A stretch of 64,000 bases of DNA. Origin: CAVXFB01 sp963760935. Its GTDB lineage: Bacteria; Planctomycetota; Planctomycetia; Pirellulales; Thermoguttaceae. The translations under genes were made by a program, and so were the position numbers. Each line of letters begins with the position of its first letter. Position 1 is the first letter of the stretch. The notes beneath the pieces were generated by a model. The model did no database searches, was not told the origin of the DNA, and was given only the letters and a program-made list of their open reading frames with translations. Of this stretch, positions 52,167 through 61,130 are shown piece after piece. The stretch spans positions 806,001 to 870,000 of the forward strand of contig CAVXFB010000006.1 of assembly GCA_963760935.1 (NCBI GenBank), in the 5' to 3' direction.

Positions 52167-53024
52167 TCAGGAATTGCCGACGGGCATACTGCGGAAGACA
52201 CGCATCATACGAAATTCTCGCAAAAAGTCATCCACTGTTTTGGGGCGTGCGTTACGATCTTTTGCCATTGCACGTCGCAAGAGTTGGGCGAATGCGGGGG
52301 TAACGCCCGGCCGCAATGCCTCCAGCGAGGGGGGCGATGTCCTTAAATGTTTAGTCAGCAGGTCGTTCACGTTCACGCCGGTAAATGGTGGCTTGCCCGC
52401 AATCAACTCGTGGATCGTGCATGCGAAGCTGTAAAGGTCGGCTCGGTCGTCGAGCGGCAGGCCACGGATCTGCTCTGGCGACATATAGCTCTTGGTCCCC
52501 TGTTGGATCTTGGAACGCGGCGTCAGCCATTTTGCGAGCCCTCGCCGCCGCCGCCGAGCCAAGGCAAAATCGATCAATTTTACGTCGCCATCGTCGGTCA
52601 CCAGAAAGTTGTCCGGCTTGATGTCGCGGTGGACCCAACCTGAGTGGTGAAACTGGCTCAGGGCTTCCAACGAGTTTTCAATGATCTTTGGGATTATTGG
52701 CACGAGGGTCTCCCAGCCTTGCAGAAGTCGTTGCTTCATGTTGGGAGCCGAGAACCATTCCATGGCCACGTATGGCTGGCCATGATGCCAATCGAAGGCA
52801 TACATTTCGATGATCCGCGGATGCTTAATACTTCGCCCGACGGCGTACTCCCGCTGTAGCAGCCGAAGCTGTTCCCGAGCGTCGTCGGCCGTATTGCGGA
52901 GCGTCTTGACGCCGACCACCCGCTTATTGGCGTCGTCGTACGCCTGCCAGATCTGCGAGGCGTGGCCGGTATGAACCACGTTCAACAGGTGATACGGACC
53001 GAGATAGCCGGGCGTGCCTGACAT
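52167..53024 (-). CDS. Serine/threonine protein kinase
   Basis: 285 residues from ATG 53024, essentially a bare kinase domain. Motifs: a weakened Gly loop (VVHTGHASQIWQAY), Lys in RVVGVKTLRN, HRDIKPDNFLV (about 133-143) with catalytic Asp, and VKLIDFALARRRRRG where the usual DFG is DFA. The APE motif is SPEQIRG and the late DLYSFACTIHELIAGKPPF helix is standard. Catalytic Lys, HRD and DF-Asp are all present, so activity is possible; the Gly to Ala change affects activation-loop flexibility. No transmembrane helix or sensor domain. Downstream of accA in the reverse order, but with 114 bases between. Confidence 0.85.
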   Translation of the reverse strand: MSGTPGYLGPYHLLNVVHTGHASQIWQAYDDANKRVVGVKTLRNTADDAREQLRLLQREYAVGRSIKHPRIIEMYAFDWHHGQPYVAMEWFSAPNMKQRLLQGWETLVPIIPKIIENSLEALSQFHHSGWVHRDIKPDNFLVTDDGDVKLIDFALARRRRRGLAKWLTPRSKIQQGTKSYMSPEQIRGLPLDDRADLYSFACTIHELIAGKPPFTGVNVNDLLTKHLRTSPPSLEALRPGVTPAFAQLLRRAMAKDRNARPKTVDDFLREFRMMRVFRSMPVGNS

Positions 53025-53277
53025 TACGGTGAATCACCTCGCAAAACGGCAATGGTAATCCGTCTTGTTCTGTAAGTCCTATAGGGCTGGCCATCCCGAC
53101 TGCAAACAAACGTCCCTAACCGCCGTGCGATTCGTCAGACGCACCCACCCATAACTTTCCGTCAAAACCGAAGAGTCACTTTATCCCCCGTTTAGTGTAG
53201 CTGGTCGGGCGTATTCCGGCAACTCAGCCTTCGCTCCGGCATTCCAAACAGGCACACTATTTCTCCGTCGAATGGGC

Positions 53278-54315
53278 TAGAGCAGTTTCACGGTAGGTCT
53301 AGCGCGATCTGGGCGAACTCGGTAAATTGGGTTCATCTCACTCAAGGAGGTGACCCTGATGGAACCGTACGACGCGGAGTTTCGCGGCGAGGTGCTCGCC
53401 GCGTGCGATACGAACGAAGAGCGGCGTGTGATCGCGCTGCGTTTCAAAGTTTCGGAATCTTGGTTGCGGCGCATCCAGCAACAACGTCGCGAGACTGGTC
53501 AGGTCGCGGCAAAAAAGGCGGCTCCGCGTCAGCCCGCGTGGCATGTCTGGGCAGACTGGCTTGTTGCCAAGATCGCGGCTCGGCCCGACATTTATCTGCG
53601 CGAACTGCAAGCTGAATTGAAGCGGGAGCGCGGCGAAGAGGTTTGCCTGGGAACGCTCTGTGCCGCCTGTCGAGCGCTCGAGCAGTCGCGAAAAAAAAGA
53701 CGCTGATTGCCAGCGAGCAGGATCGCCCCGATGTGGTCGAGCAGCGTGCGGCATGGCGTGCATTCGCAGGAGCAGATCGATCCCGCTAAAGTCGTTTTCA
53801 TCGATGAAACGTGGGCTAAATCCAACATGACCCGCACCTACGGCCGCTCGGAACTCGGCACGCGTTTGGTGGAAAAAACGCCCTGCGGACGTTGGCAGAC
53901 GACGACTTTTCTGGGCGCATTGCGGGCCGAGGGATTCATCGCTCCGCTTACCGTGGAAGGCGGCATCAACGGCGAACTGTTCCGCGCCTGGGTCGAGCAA
54001 CATCTGGCGCCAGCCTTGAAGCCTGGCGACATCGTGGTGATGGACAATCTCTCCAGCCACAAGGTCGCTGGAATTCGCAAAGCCATCGAAGCGGCCGGTG
54101 CCGAGCTGCGCTACCTGCCTCCGTACTCGCCGGACCTGAACCCTATCGAATTGGCGTTTTCCAAGTTCAAAAAGTTGCTCCGCGACGGAGCCGAACGGAC
54201 CGTCGATAAGCTATGGAAACTCTGCGGCAGCATCCTCGATCAATTCACGGAATCCGAGTGCCGAAACTACTTTCAACACTGCGGATACCGCTACACCTAA
54301 AATGAAACCGCTCTA
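53278..54315 (+). mobile_element. IS630-family element, decayed
   Basis: Terminal inverted repeats TAGAGCAGTTTCA (53278-53290) and TGAAACCGCTCTA (54303-54315, complement TAGAGCGGTTTCA) differ by one base and end in TA, the IS630 target dinucleotide. They bound a transposase gene with interruptions. The IS701 element starts two bases after the right end. Confidence 0.8.
53359..54300 (+). pseudogene. IS630-family transposase with two frame interruptions
   Basis: ATG 53359 sits after AAGGAGGTGA. The front encodes a helix-turn-helix (RVIALRFKVSESWLRRIQQQ). At the A8 run (53691-53698) the frame ends in TGA at 53706, while a shifted frame continues KKTLIASEQDRPDVVEQRAAW. Near 53755 the original frame resumes and codes the DDE domain: VVFIDETWAKSNMTRTYG (first Asp), GDIVVMDNLSSHK (second Asp), PYSPDLNPIELAFSKFK (Glu). 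The A8 run might be a programmed slip site as in some IS630 members, but the return to frame has no slippery sequence, so decay or error is more likely. Confidence 0.8.
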
Positions 54316-54316
54316 A

Positions 54317-55846
54317 TTTTACTGCGCAGGATTACGGCCATTTGCAGCGTATGAGGTTTTTCAGATAAATGCCCAGGTGTCGCAGTTTCTTTCGTGTTCG
54401 CTTGATGTGGCATCGCCGTGCTGTTGCATTGCGCTGTTGCCAGTGCTGGATTGTCCTTGCGGTTGCTTCAATCAGTGCCGCAGACGCCCGACCGCTAAGC
54501 CACCAACTCCGCACCAGTGATCCCATTGCCGTATGTACTTGGCACACGGTCAACTCGGGATTTTTTCCCCCGCAAAGTCTCGCGGACTCGCGCCATGAAC
54601 AAGTAGCTCACCGATGTCAGGATCAAGTGTCGCTTCAATCCCAGCCAGTGACGCCCTTCCCATTGATCGAGCCCGACTTCTTGTTTTTGATCCTCAAAAC
54701 ACCGTTCAACACGCCATCGCGAGAACGCCACCAGCAACAAGGTTTGCACGCTCGTCTCCAACGGAGCGTCACCGAGGAAAAACTTGATCTCCGCCGGGTC
54801 CAAGACATTGCGGGCTACCGCCAGATGCAGCCGCATTCCGGGCAAGCCCTTCTCATCCTTGACCGTAATCCAAACGTGTCTTGCCTCCCAAACCATCGGC
54901 CCCTTTTCGCCGTCCTTGACGCGATACCGCACCCACTCCTGGTCCCGCAGTTCCGGCGAGTATTTGAGCATGTTTTCAACGCTGATGGCCGGACGGCTGC
55001 CGGCAATGGCTCGCGGCGTCTTGCGGCCACGCCCCTTGGCTCGCCGAAACGGGCGATCCGTTACGCGCGGCTCGTGAATCCAGCCGGTGAACGTCTTCGG
55101 CACTTCGCCCACAAAACACTGCTTGCGACCGTGCAATTCCCGCAAAAACGCGGGCTTTCCGCCATATCCCTCGTCGAACGTCAGCCAGTCGAACGTCACT
55201 CCGTTGTCTTCCGCGCGGTCGAAAAGCTCCAAAGCGATTTTCCATTTCGGCCGATACACCACATCGTCGGGAATGCCCGCCGCGCGGCAACGGGCGCGGT
55301 CGTCCGACCAGTCCTCGGGCAGAAACAAGTCGCCGTCCAACAGGCAATGGAAATCGCCGGTGGCGTAGGCGAGATGCACGGTGACGATGCAGTTTTCCGT
55401 CTTACCAACCGTGCCGCACCACTGCCGTTTGACGCCAGGGGTTTTGCCTCCTTGCTTCACGTCGCTGGTTTCGTCGATGATGCCGACCGAATTGCGACCA
55501 GCGTGGTCCCGGATCACGATCTCTTGCAAGCGATTTCGAGTGCGATCTTCTTCCCACTTGTAGGTGGACAAAAACTCCTGCAAGTTTCGCGGGGGAATCC
55601 CGGCGGCAACGGCGATCGGTTCACAGCTTTTTTCGCTGAGATTGGACAATTGGCCCTCGACATAGGTCGAGAAATGAGCCCGCGTCTGCCGTTGGGTAAA
55701 GCAATCGTCGAACTGTTTCAAGTAACGTGTCAGCATCGGCTTCAACTGGCGAATCTGTTTGGCGTCCATGCCAAGCCCTCCGTGTTGGATGGCTACAGCT
55801 TCGCCAAACTCGCCGATTTACGCAATATCAATCCTGCGCAGTAAAA
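54317..55846 (-). mobile_element. IS701-family insertion sequence with 4-bp target duplication
   Basis: Perfect 16-base inverted repeats TTTTACTGCGCAGGAT (54317-54332) and ATCCTGCGCAGTAAAA (55831-55846) bound a 1,530-base unit. CTAA precedes (54313-54316) and follows (55847-55850) it, a 4-bp duplication. The left copy overlaps the last bases of the IS630 right end, so IS701 inserted at the IS630 boundary after IS630 was there. Confidence 0.88.
54495..55769 (-). CDS. IS701-family DDE transposase
   Basis: 424 residues. N-terminal helical part (MLTRYLKQFDDCFTQRQTR) and the DDE core: RNSVGIIDETSDVKQGGKTPGVKRQWCGTVGKTENCIVTVHLAYA with the first Asp and the conserved KTxNCxVxV segment, GVTFDWLTFDEGYGGKPAFLREL with the second Asp, and WRVERCFEDQKQEVGLDQWEGR with the Glu of the triad. 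The C-terminus ends in basic residues. Intact frame inside perfect inverted repeats, so the element may be active. The long plus-strand frame opposite (54369-55844) is a shadow. Confidence 0.9.
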   Translation of the reverse strand: MDAKQIRQLKPMLTRYLKQFDDCFTQRQTRAHFSTYVEGQLSNLSEKSCEPIAVAAGIPPRNLQEFLSTYKWEEDRTRNRLQEIVIRDHAGRNSVGIIDETSDVKQGGKTPGVKRQWCGTVGKTENCIVTVHLAYATGDFHCLLDGDLFLPEDWSDDRARCRAAGIPDDVVYRPKWKIALELFDRAEDNGVTFDWLTFDEGYGGKPAFLRELHGRKQCFVGEVPKTFTGWIHEPRVTDRPFRRAKGRGRKTPRAIAGSRPAISVENMLKYSPELRDQEWVRYRVKDGEKGPMVWEARHVWITVKDEKGLPGMRLHLAVARNVLDPAEIKFFLGDAPLETSVQTLLLVAFSRWRVERCFEDQKQEVGLDQWEGRHWLGLKRHLILTSVSYLFMARVRETLRGKKSRVDRVPSTYGNGITGAELVA

Positions 55847-55962
55847 CTAACGCATCGGTAAATTGCCCAAATGTGCATCACATTGACGGGCTGCAATTTT
55901 TTGCTGCCCCCCTGCCCTGCCATGTCCCGGCAGATGCCTCAGCGACCCACGGATCTGGAGCC

Positions 55963-56712
55963 TCAATATGCCACTTTTACCAGGGTCAGCCCTTGCGGCG
56001 GCGCGGTGGGGCCCGCCAACCGACGATCGGCGGCAATGAGGACCTCGCTGGGCCATGTCTCGGGCCTATTGCCGCGACCGACCTCAACCAGGGTGCCGAC
56101 AATGGCTCGCACCATGTTGTAAAGAAAGCCATCGGCCTCGATTTCGATGAGGACGAAGTTGGAGTCCCCTGCCCTACCCCGCCCAACAAAAAGGTCGAAA
56201 ATCGTTCGCACGCTCGTCTTGCGCGGGGCCCCACTGCTTTCAAAGCTGCTGAAGTCATGCATGCCTCGGAGCGGCGCCGCTGCACGCTGCATTGCTTCAG
56301 CATCAAGCCGGCCGAAGCAGTAATGCCATGCAACATGCCGTTCAAACACGGGGCGAATTGGGCCATCGTGGATTAGGTAACGGTAGCGTTTGGCAGTGGC
56401 ATCGCGAATCGGATGAAAACCGTCGGCCGTCTCTACGGCATCCAGAACCGCGATATCCGGAGGCAGATTGGCGTTTAGCGCCCGCAGCAGCACTTCCGGC
56501 GACAAGGCCGAGTCGGTGCGAAAGCCGATCACCTGCCCGGCCGCGTGGACGCCCGCGTCGGTTCGCCCACTGGCTAGCACGCGAACACGTTGGCCAGTGA
56601 CGCGAGCGATAGCCTTTTCCACCATCTCTTGCACCGTCATTTTGCCAGGCTGAAACTGCCAACCGGCGTAAGCGGCGCCGTCGTACGCGATAGTGAGTTT
56701 GAGCGTGCGCAT
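55963..56712 (-). CDS. truA: tRNA pseudouridine(38-40) synthase
   Basis: 249 residues from ATG 56712 (MRTLKLTIAYDGAAYAGWQFQ), the usual start. Catalytic Asp is in SGRTDAGVHAAGQVIGF. Further motifs: LNANLPPDIAVLDAVET, FHPIRDATAKRYRYLIHDG, HDFSSFESSG and EIEADGFLYNMVRAIVGTLVEVGRG. TruA modifies U38-40 in the anticodon stem of several tRNAs. A stretch coding VGRGRAGDS coincides with a copy of the dispersed G-rich motif (56164-56178, complementary strand). It follows asd on the same strand. Confidence 0.95.
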   Translation of the reverse strand: MRTLKLTIAYDGAAYAGWQFQPGKMTVQEMVEKAIARVTGQRVRVLASGRTDAGVHAAGQVIGFRTDSALSPEVLLRALNANLPPDIAVLDAVETADGFHPIRDATAKRYRYLIHDGPIRPVFERHVAWHYCFGRLDAEAMQRAAAPLRGMHDFSSFESSGAPRKTSVRTIFDLFVGRGRAGDSNFVLIEIEADGFLYNMVRAIVGTLVEVGRGNRPETWPSEVLIAADRRLAGPTAPPQGLTLVKVAY

Positions 56713-56823
56713 CGCGGAGTGACGGTGAACAACCGTCACGATGGACGAAGGGAAAAATCGAGCGGCTTTCTTCTGCAAGTTCGTCGCGTTCGCCTGCGGA
56801 CGGCAAGAAATCGCGCGAGGTAC

Positions 56824-57837
56824 CTACCGATTCGCCGCCCCGTTGACCAGTAGTTCGGCAATCTGCACCGCATTGGTGGCGGCGCCCTTGCGGAGATTGT
56901 CGCTGACGCACCAGAACGCCAAGCCGTTTGGACTGGAGAGATCCTCGCGGATGCGGCCGATGAACGTCTCATCGCGCTGATTGCCGTTGACCGGCATGGG
57001 ATAGATCTTCTTCTCCAGGTCGTCAAGGACCATCAAACCGGGTGTAGCGGCGAAGAGCTTGCGGGCCTCGTCGACCGTGATCTTCCGCTCCGTCTCCACC
57101 AAGATGCTCTCGCTATGGCAATTGCTGACCGGCACGCGCACGCAGGTCGGGCAGATTTGAATGCTGTCGTCCTCGAGCATCTTCCGCGTCTCGTAGACCA
57201 TTTTCATTTCTTCCGACGTGTAGCCTTTGTGCTTGGCGCTGCCGATCTGCGGGATGCAGTTGAAGGCGATCGGATAAGGGAAGCACTCGTATTCGTATTG
57301 CTCGTTCGACAATTGGGCTTTGGTCCCACCCAACAAATCGCGGCTGCCCGCCAAGCCTGCGCCGCTAACCGCCTGATAGGTGCTCACGACTACGCGGCGA
57401 ACGCGACTGGCATCGTGCAGTGGTTTCAGGGCCTGCACCATCTGCGTAGTCGAACAGTTGGGACTCGCAATGATACCCTTGTGGTTGCGGATGGCATGCG
57501 GATTGACCTCGGGAATCACCAGGGGCACGTTGGGATCCATCCGCCAATAGCCGCTCTCGTCGATAACCACACAGCCGCGTCGAACAGCATCGGGGATGAA
57601 GTCGCGGGCGACGTCGTCTGGCGTACTGCTGATCACCAGATTGACGCCGTCGAAGACCGAGCCATTGAGTTCATCTACCACGATCTCCTGCCCGGCGAAG
57701 AGAATCTTTCGACCGGCCGAGCGACCCGAGGCGACGAACTTCAGCTTCTTGAACGGAAACTTACGCGCTTCGAGCAACTCACGGATGATCGTTCCCACGG
57801 CGCCGGCAGCGCCTACGACGGCCACGCAATCGAACAC
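56824..57837 (-). CDS. asd: Aspartate-semialdehyde dehydrogenase
   Basis: 337 residues from GTG 57837, behind AGGAGAG; a longer frame to 57963 has no family character. The nucleotide loop is VAVVGAAGAVG, the catalytic Cys is in ASPNCSTTQMVQAL, the substrate Arg/His region is CVRVPVSNCHSESILVE, and SYQAVSGAG-type sequence (here STYQAVSGAGLAG) is present. The enzyme makes aspartate semialdehyde for lysine/diaminopimelate, threonine and methionine in the cytoplasm. Full length. The truA start follows 111 bases downstream. Confidence 0.94.
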   Translation of the reverse strand: MFDCVAVVGAAGAVGTIIRELLEARKFPFKKLKFVASGRSAGRKILFAGQEIVVDELNGSVFDGVNLVISSTPDDVARDFIPDAVRRGCVVIDESGYWRMDPNVPLVIPEVNPHAIRNHKGIIASPNCSTTQMVQALKPLHDASRVRRVVVSTYQAVSGAGLAGSRDLLGGTKAQLSNEQYEYECFPYPIAFNCIPQIGSAKHKGYTSEEMKMVYETRKMLEDDSIQICPTCVRVPVSNCHSESILVETERKITVDEARKLFAATPGLMVLDDLEKKIYPMPVNGNQRDETFIGRIREDLSSPNGLAFWCVSDNLRKGAATNAVQIAELLVNGAANR

Positions 57838-57972
57838 GAGAGCTCTCCTAAAATGGGGAATGCCGAATCCAAACCACCCATTATCGCACGAAGATCGGCA
57901 AATCTCAACTGGAAAACGCCGGGAAATCGCTAGGGTTTCGCGGGGCGTTGCAGAAGAGGACAAAGGGGAGTC

Positions 57973-58656
57973 TTAAGCCGAGTCCGCGGCCGGTGGTTTG
58001 TACGGCCGACCGCGAGCGCGTAGTGTGGAGTGAAGCCCCAATCGCTTCGCCGTCCGATTTTGCCACGATGCCTCGCCAAACGGAGAACCACGCACCACCG
58101 AACATCGCAACGCCTGCAACTCCGTTTCGGTCTGCGGTGCCTTAACGTGTTGTCGCCAGCGGCCCGGCAACGCTAGCGGACCGTTGTCCACCAGTCCAGC
58201 CTTGTTGCCGTGGACTCGGTGCCAGAGACTCGACCATCGCCACGCGTCGGCCGCCTCCACTAGATTCGCCCGCAACGGGTTTCGCTCCACATACCGCAGC
58301 ACCGCCCATAAATGGTCGTCTTCCTGAATCGGGAACGACTTGAATCGGCCCTGATACAGCGGACCCGTGCCTGCCGTGCAATGTGCCGCGTGCCAACGTT
58401 GCGTGTGCGTGACCGTCAACCAACGTATGAACTCCGACAAATCGCCATCGCCACGGGGCCAAAGCACGAAATGTCAATGATTGGGCACCACGCACCAAGC
58501 CGAGACCCGCATCGACAAACGGGCTTTCGCCTGCTCGATCACCTCCTCGAACGCCTCGAAGTCACGTTCCTTGCCGAAAATCCGCATTCGCCCCACGGCT
58601 CGATTCAGCACATGATAGGCATATCCCTCGCTGAAAACTCGCAATCGTCGTGGCAT
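57973..58656 (-). pseudogene. RAYT transposase with an in-frame stop inside the HUH motif
   Basis: ATG 58656 opens MPRRLRVFSEGYAYHVLNRAVGRMRIF, closely like the RAYT at 25645. The TGA at 58474-58476 replaces the Trp of NHWH, the metal-binding motif, so the frame reads ...CVVPNH-stop-HFVLWP. Downstream the same frame is intact: SEFIRWLTVTHTQRWHA, GPLYQGRFKSFPIQEDDHLWAVLRYVERNPLRA, WRWSSLW. One G to A (TGG to TGA) is enough. The gene is likely inactive unless the base is a sequencing error. It starts two bases from a divergent fragment on the other strand. Confidence 0.88.
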
Positions 58657-58945
58657 GATCGCGAAAACACCAGCTTCCTCTCCTTCTGTCAATAACATAG
58701 ACTCCCGACCACTTTACTTCGACCCCAACCGCCCGCGCCACACTTTTCAACCGGCGTTTACACCCGGTCGCTGGCACGACGCCGTCGTCTTCATTCCCAA
58801 CCACGGGAGCGTGGTCTTCATCAAAGACTTGGCCCGGGCGTTCGGAGTCCGTGAACCCTACGTATCGCGGCTTCTGGCCCAGGCGGTCCTGAGCGGCAAG
58901 GTCCACAACCTGGAGCGCCAGAAGGGTCGGACCGCCATCGGATAA
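58655..58945 (+). CDS. Possible helix-turn-helix fragment, origin unclear
   Basis: A 96-codon frame from ATG 58655. Its second half, FIKDLARAFGVREPYVSRLLAQAVLSGKV, looks like a DNA-binding helix pair of the type seen near the C-terminus of serine recombinases. The first half has no features and overlaps the RAYT start by two bases. It may be a degraded recombinase tail or a chance frame. Confidence 0.25.
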   Translation: MIAKTPASSPSVNNIDSRPLYFDPNRPRHTFQPAFTPGRWHDAVVFIPNHGSVVFIKDLARAFGVREPYVSRLLAQAVLSGKVHNLERQKGRTAIG

Positions 58946-58947
58946 GG

Positions 58948-59946
58948 TTATAGGTGCTTACGCCAACAGTATAACAACGCCGTTAAAGCGATCCCAGCCA
59001 ACATAGCTAGGCTACCGGGCTCAGGAACACTTGCCACGCGGAATCCTTGAGAGAAGCACTCGTCCACCGGATCGTCGTAGATGCGGGTCGAGGCGACCAT
59101 GGCGATGGGGTAGTTTTCCCAAACGCCGCCGCGCACTCCACGCAACGAAACTGCGCCATAGTTGACGTCGCTGTACGGGCTTTCCAACCATTCCCAGACG
59201 TTGCCCATCATGTCGTACGTGCCATTGAGTTCCTGACTGCCGCTGCCGACGTTCCATGGGCCTTCGGCAGGGCCATCAGGGCCGATGTCGCCATCGTAGT
59301 AATTCCATCCGCCGTTCGTCCCATTGCCTTGGAACAACGTATCGCCCGCTTTCGTCGCGTAGTTCTGCAGCGACGTGCCGTTCCAGTACGCCGCCTTAAC
59401 CCACTCATGCTCTGTTGGCAGGTAGTACTTCGCAGCCTTATTGCGGTAGAGATTCGTTCCGCCGGAGGCCTCCGCAGGACTCCAAGTGGCCAACGTGTAG
59501 TCGCCCGTGCCCTGCGTACCGGTGAACTTGTACGCCGCCTGATTGCCCGTGCTCGTGTTCAGCCAGTTGACAAACTGTGCCGCTTCATACCAACTCACTC
59601 CATTGGCCGGCACGTCCGTCGTGCCTGTGCCCCAGTCCTGAAAGCTTTCGTCATACGCATCTGATGGGCTGCCCGTCACCGGCACGCCCAAGCTGGCCGT
59701 GAACTTGTTCCACTGGTCGTTGGTAATCTCGTAGGTGCCCATACGGTAGTCGTTGGCGACGCCGGTGAAGATGAACCCATTACCGGCTGGAATCCCGCCG
59801 CTCGGGTTCGCAGCGCCTGAGATATTCACGAAGTCGATTGTGAATTGATTCCCTCCCGTGCCGAAAGTGTCCGCCATCGCCTCATCCGCAGCCAAGACCA
59901 CCATCGCCGTGGCCAGAAGCCCTCTCACGATTGCTTTGCAGAACAT
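58948..59946 (-). CDS. FGE-like PEP-CTERM exported protein (third copy type)
   Basis: 332 residues from ATG 59946, behind GGAGGCGAC. Signal peptide FCKAIVRGLLATAMVVLAAD. The FGE-sulfatase-like domain includes DYRMGTYEITNDQWNKFTAS, GVSWYEAAQFVNWLNTST, YYLPTEHEWVKAAYWNG, YDMMGNVWEWLESPYS and SQGFRVASVPEPGS, i.e. the usual GFRC Cys is Val. The PEP-CTERM tail is VPEPGSLAMLAGIALTALLY followed by CWRKHL. Unlike the pair at 29.6-33.4 kb it lacks the beta repeats and dockerin-like loops. Expected at the cell envelope after exosortase processing. Role unknown. Confidence 0.88.
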   Translation of the reverse strand: MFCKAIVRGLLATAMVVLAADEAMADTFGTGGNQFTIDFVNISGAANPSGGIPAGNGFIFTGVANDYRMGTYEITNDQWNKFTASLGVPVTGSPSDAYDESFQDWGTGTTDVPANGVSWYEAAQFVNWLNTSTGNQAAYKFTGTQGTGDYTLATWSPAEASGGTNLYRNKAAKYYLPTEHEWVKAAYWNGTSLQNYATKAGDTLFQGNGTNGGWNYYDGDIGPDGPAEGPWNVGSGSQELNGTYDMMGNVWEWLESPYSDVNYGAVSLRGVRGGVWENYPIAMVASTRIYDDPVDECFSQGFRVASVPEPGSLAMLAGIALTALLYCWRKHL

Positions 59947-60320
59947 TTTGTCGCCTCCAAGAGTTGAGTTAGCCATGGCCGCCATTCAAACTTTCGGTGC
60001 GACCACAACACCTGACGGGAGGGTTGCAATAATGCCCATTATTGCCGAAAGCTGCGGATAACGCAATCATCCAGTCTTTCTAGAGTGCGTAAATCTTGGC
60101 GTATTTGCCCCCCATCCCAGAACTGTGGTGGCATTGGCTTTGTTGGGTGGTTTAGCCCGCATTTTTCACCACACCAGGACGCTCCTGGGGCCGACGACGC
60201 GGCCGACGGCGGTAGCCACTTACGGGGATGGCAGGCCATTTTGCACCGGGCGAACTGTGTCGGCGCAGACCTGTAGCGCCTCGGCCGCCGGGAAGTATCG
60301 AATTCGGGATCGGAAGGCTC
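59947..60320. other. Intergenic stretch upstream of the third FGE gene
   Basis: 374 bases without a gene. The end near 60140-60180 (GGTTTAGCCCGCATTTTTCAC) may be the terminal part of the neighbouring IS1380 relic. The FGE gene promoter should be close to 59960-60050 on the minus strand. Confidence 0.35.
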
Positions 60321-60640
60321 TTATTCCGACGCCGACAACGGCAACGACCACCGCCTTAAGTTTTCGTACCCTTGAGCAAGCACCCGCTGATATGGACAAC
60401 TCTCCGAGAACGAAACCCACACCCGACGAACCATCGTTCGCACTAACGCCCCCAACTTCAGCAGCTTCAACCGGATCGTGTCGCAGCGAGCCGTTTCCAT
60501 CTCCGTGCCTTGCAGTCCGAACTGTCGCAGCGCCATCAGCAGCGTGTAGGCCGCGATCGACAACCGCAACCGCAACTGGTTCGCTCGCATCGTCGCGCAA
60601 CTCGTGCGGTCGGCGAACAGGCACATCTGCTGCTCCTTGG
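60321..60640 (-). pseudogene. IS1380-family transposase remnant (C-terminal part)
   Basis: About 105 codons read QMCLFADRTSCATMRANQLRLRLSIAAYTLLMALRQFG and then TEMETARCDTIRLKLLKLGALVRTMVRRVWVSFSESCPYQ. The DRTSxxxMRANQxRL and RLKLLKxGA patterns are typical of the C-terminal end of IS1380 transposases. The N-terminal DDE domain is missing, so only a 3' fragment remains. Large plus-strand frames opposite (60125-60838) are shadows. Confidence 0.65.
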
Positions 60641-61130
60641 GGGAGTTCTAAAGGGGTGCGGAGTCTTTATCGTGACATTCTTGCCATCGACTTGCCCAGC
60701 GGATTGGAGTGCGACGCGGGCCAGCCGGTCCAGCACACAATTCGAGCGGCCGATCATGCATCGCCGGCAATTCGCGATTGTGGCCAACGTCGTCTTGTTC
60801 GGGATTCCCGACATCGATTGATTGCGCTCGGGGATTGACGCGATCGGGCGAGCCGAAGCATTGACAGCCAAATGCGGCCCAGTTAGGCTTTTGTGCTTAT
60901 CCGCTTTGATTTTTCTGATTTTCCGTTATCCCGTTATGTTGAGAGTTTACGGTGCGTTTCTCATCTTTGCAGATGCCGATACCCTGTGGTCCTGCAACCA
61001 CATCCATGGTTAGCGAGTGTTCACCGACTGGGTGATTAGCGACTGTGAGTAAGCCGTGCCTCTCCGTCTGTCGCACGCGACAATGATCTCGCCGTGCGAC
61101 GTATGTTCTTAGGCTAAAGGACTTTCAGTT
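60641..61130. other. Intergenic region before the aldehyde dehydrogenase
   Basis: 490 bases with no convincing gene. Imperfect AT-rich tract near 60890-60970 (TTTTTCTGATTTTCCG) may hold the promoter for the aldehyde dehydrogenase/aminotransferase pair. No operator recognised. Confidence 0.35.

Noticed and set aside
53691..53698. A8 run as a programmed frameshift site of IS630
   Set aside because: Slippage would give the middle frame, but a second shift back near 53755 is also needed and has no slippery sequence, so decay or sequencing error is simpler.
54369..55844. 491-codon plus-strand frame
   Set aside because: It is the antisense shadow of the IS701 transposase and has no domain character of its own.
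60125..60838. 237-codon plus-strand frame
   Set aside because: Ser/Thr/Pro-rich shadow opposite the IS1380 relic; it shows no recognisable fold.
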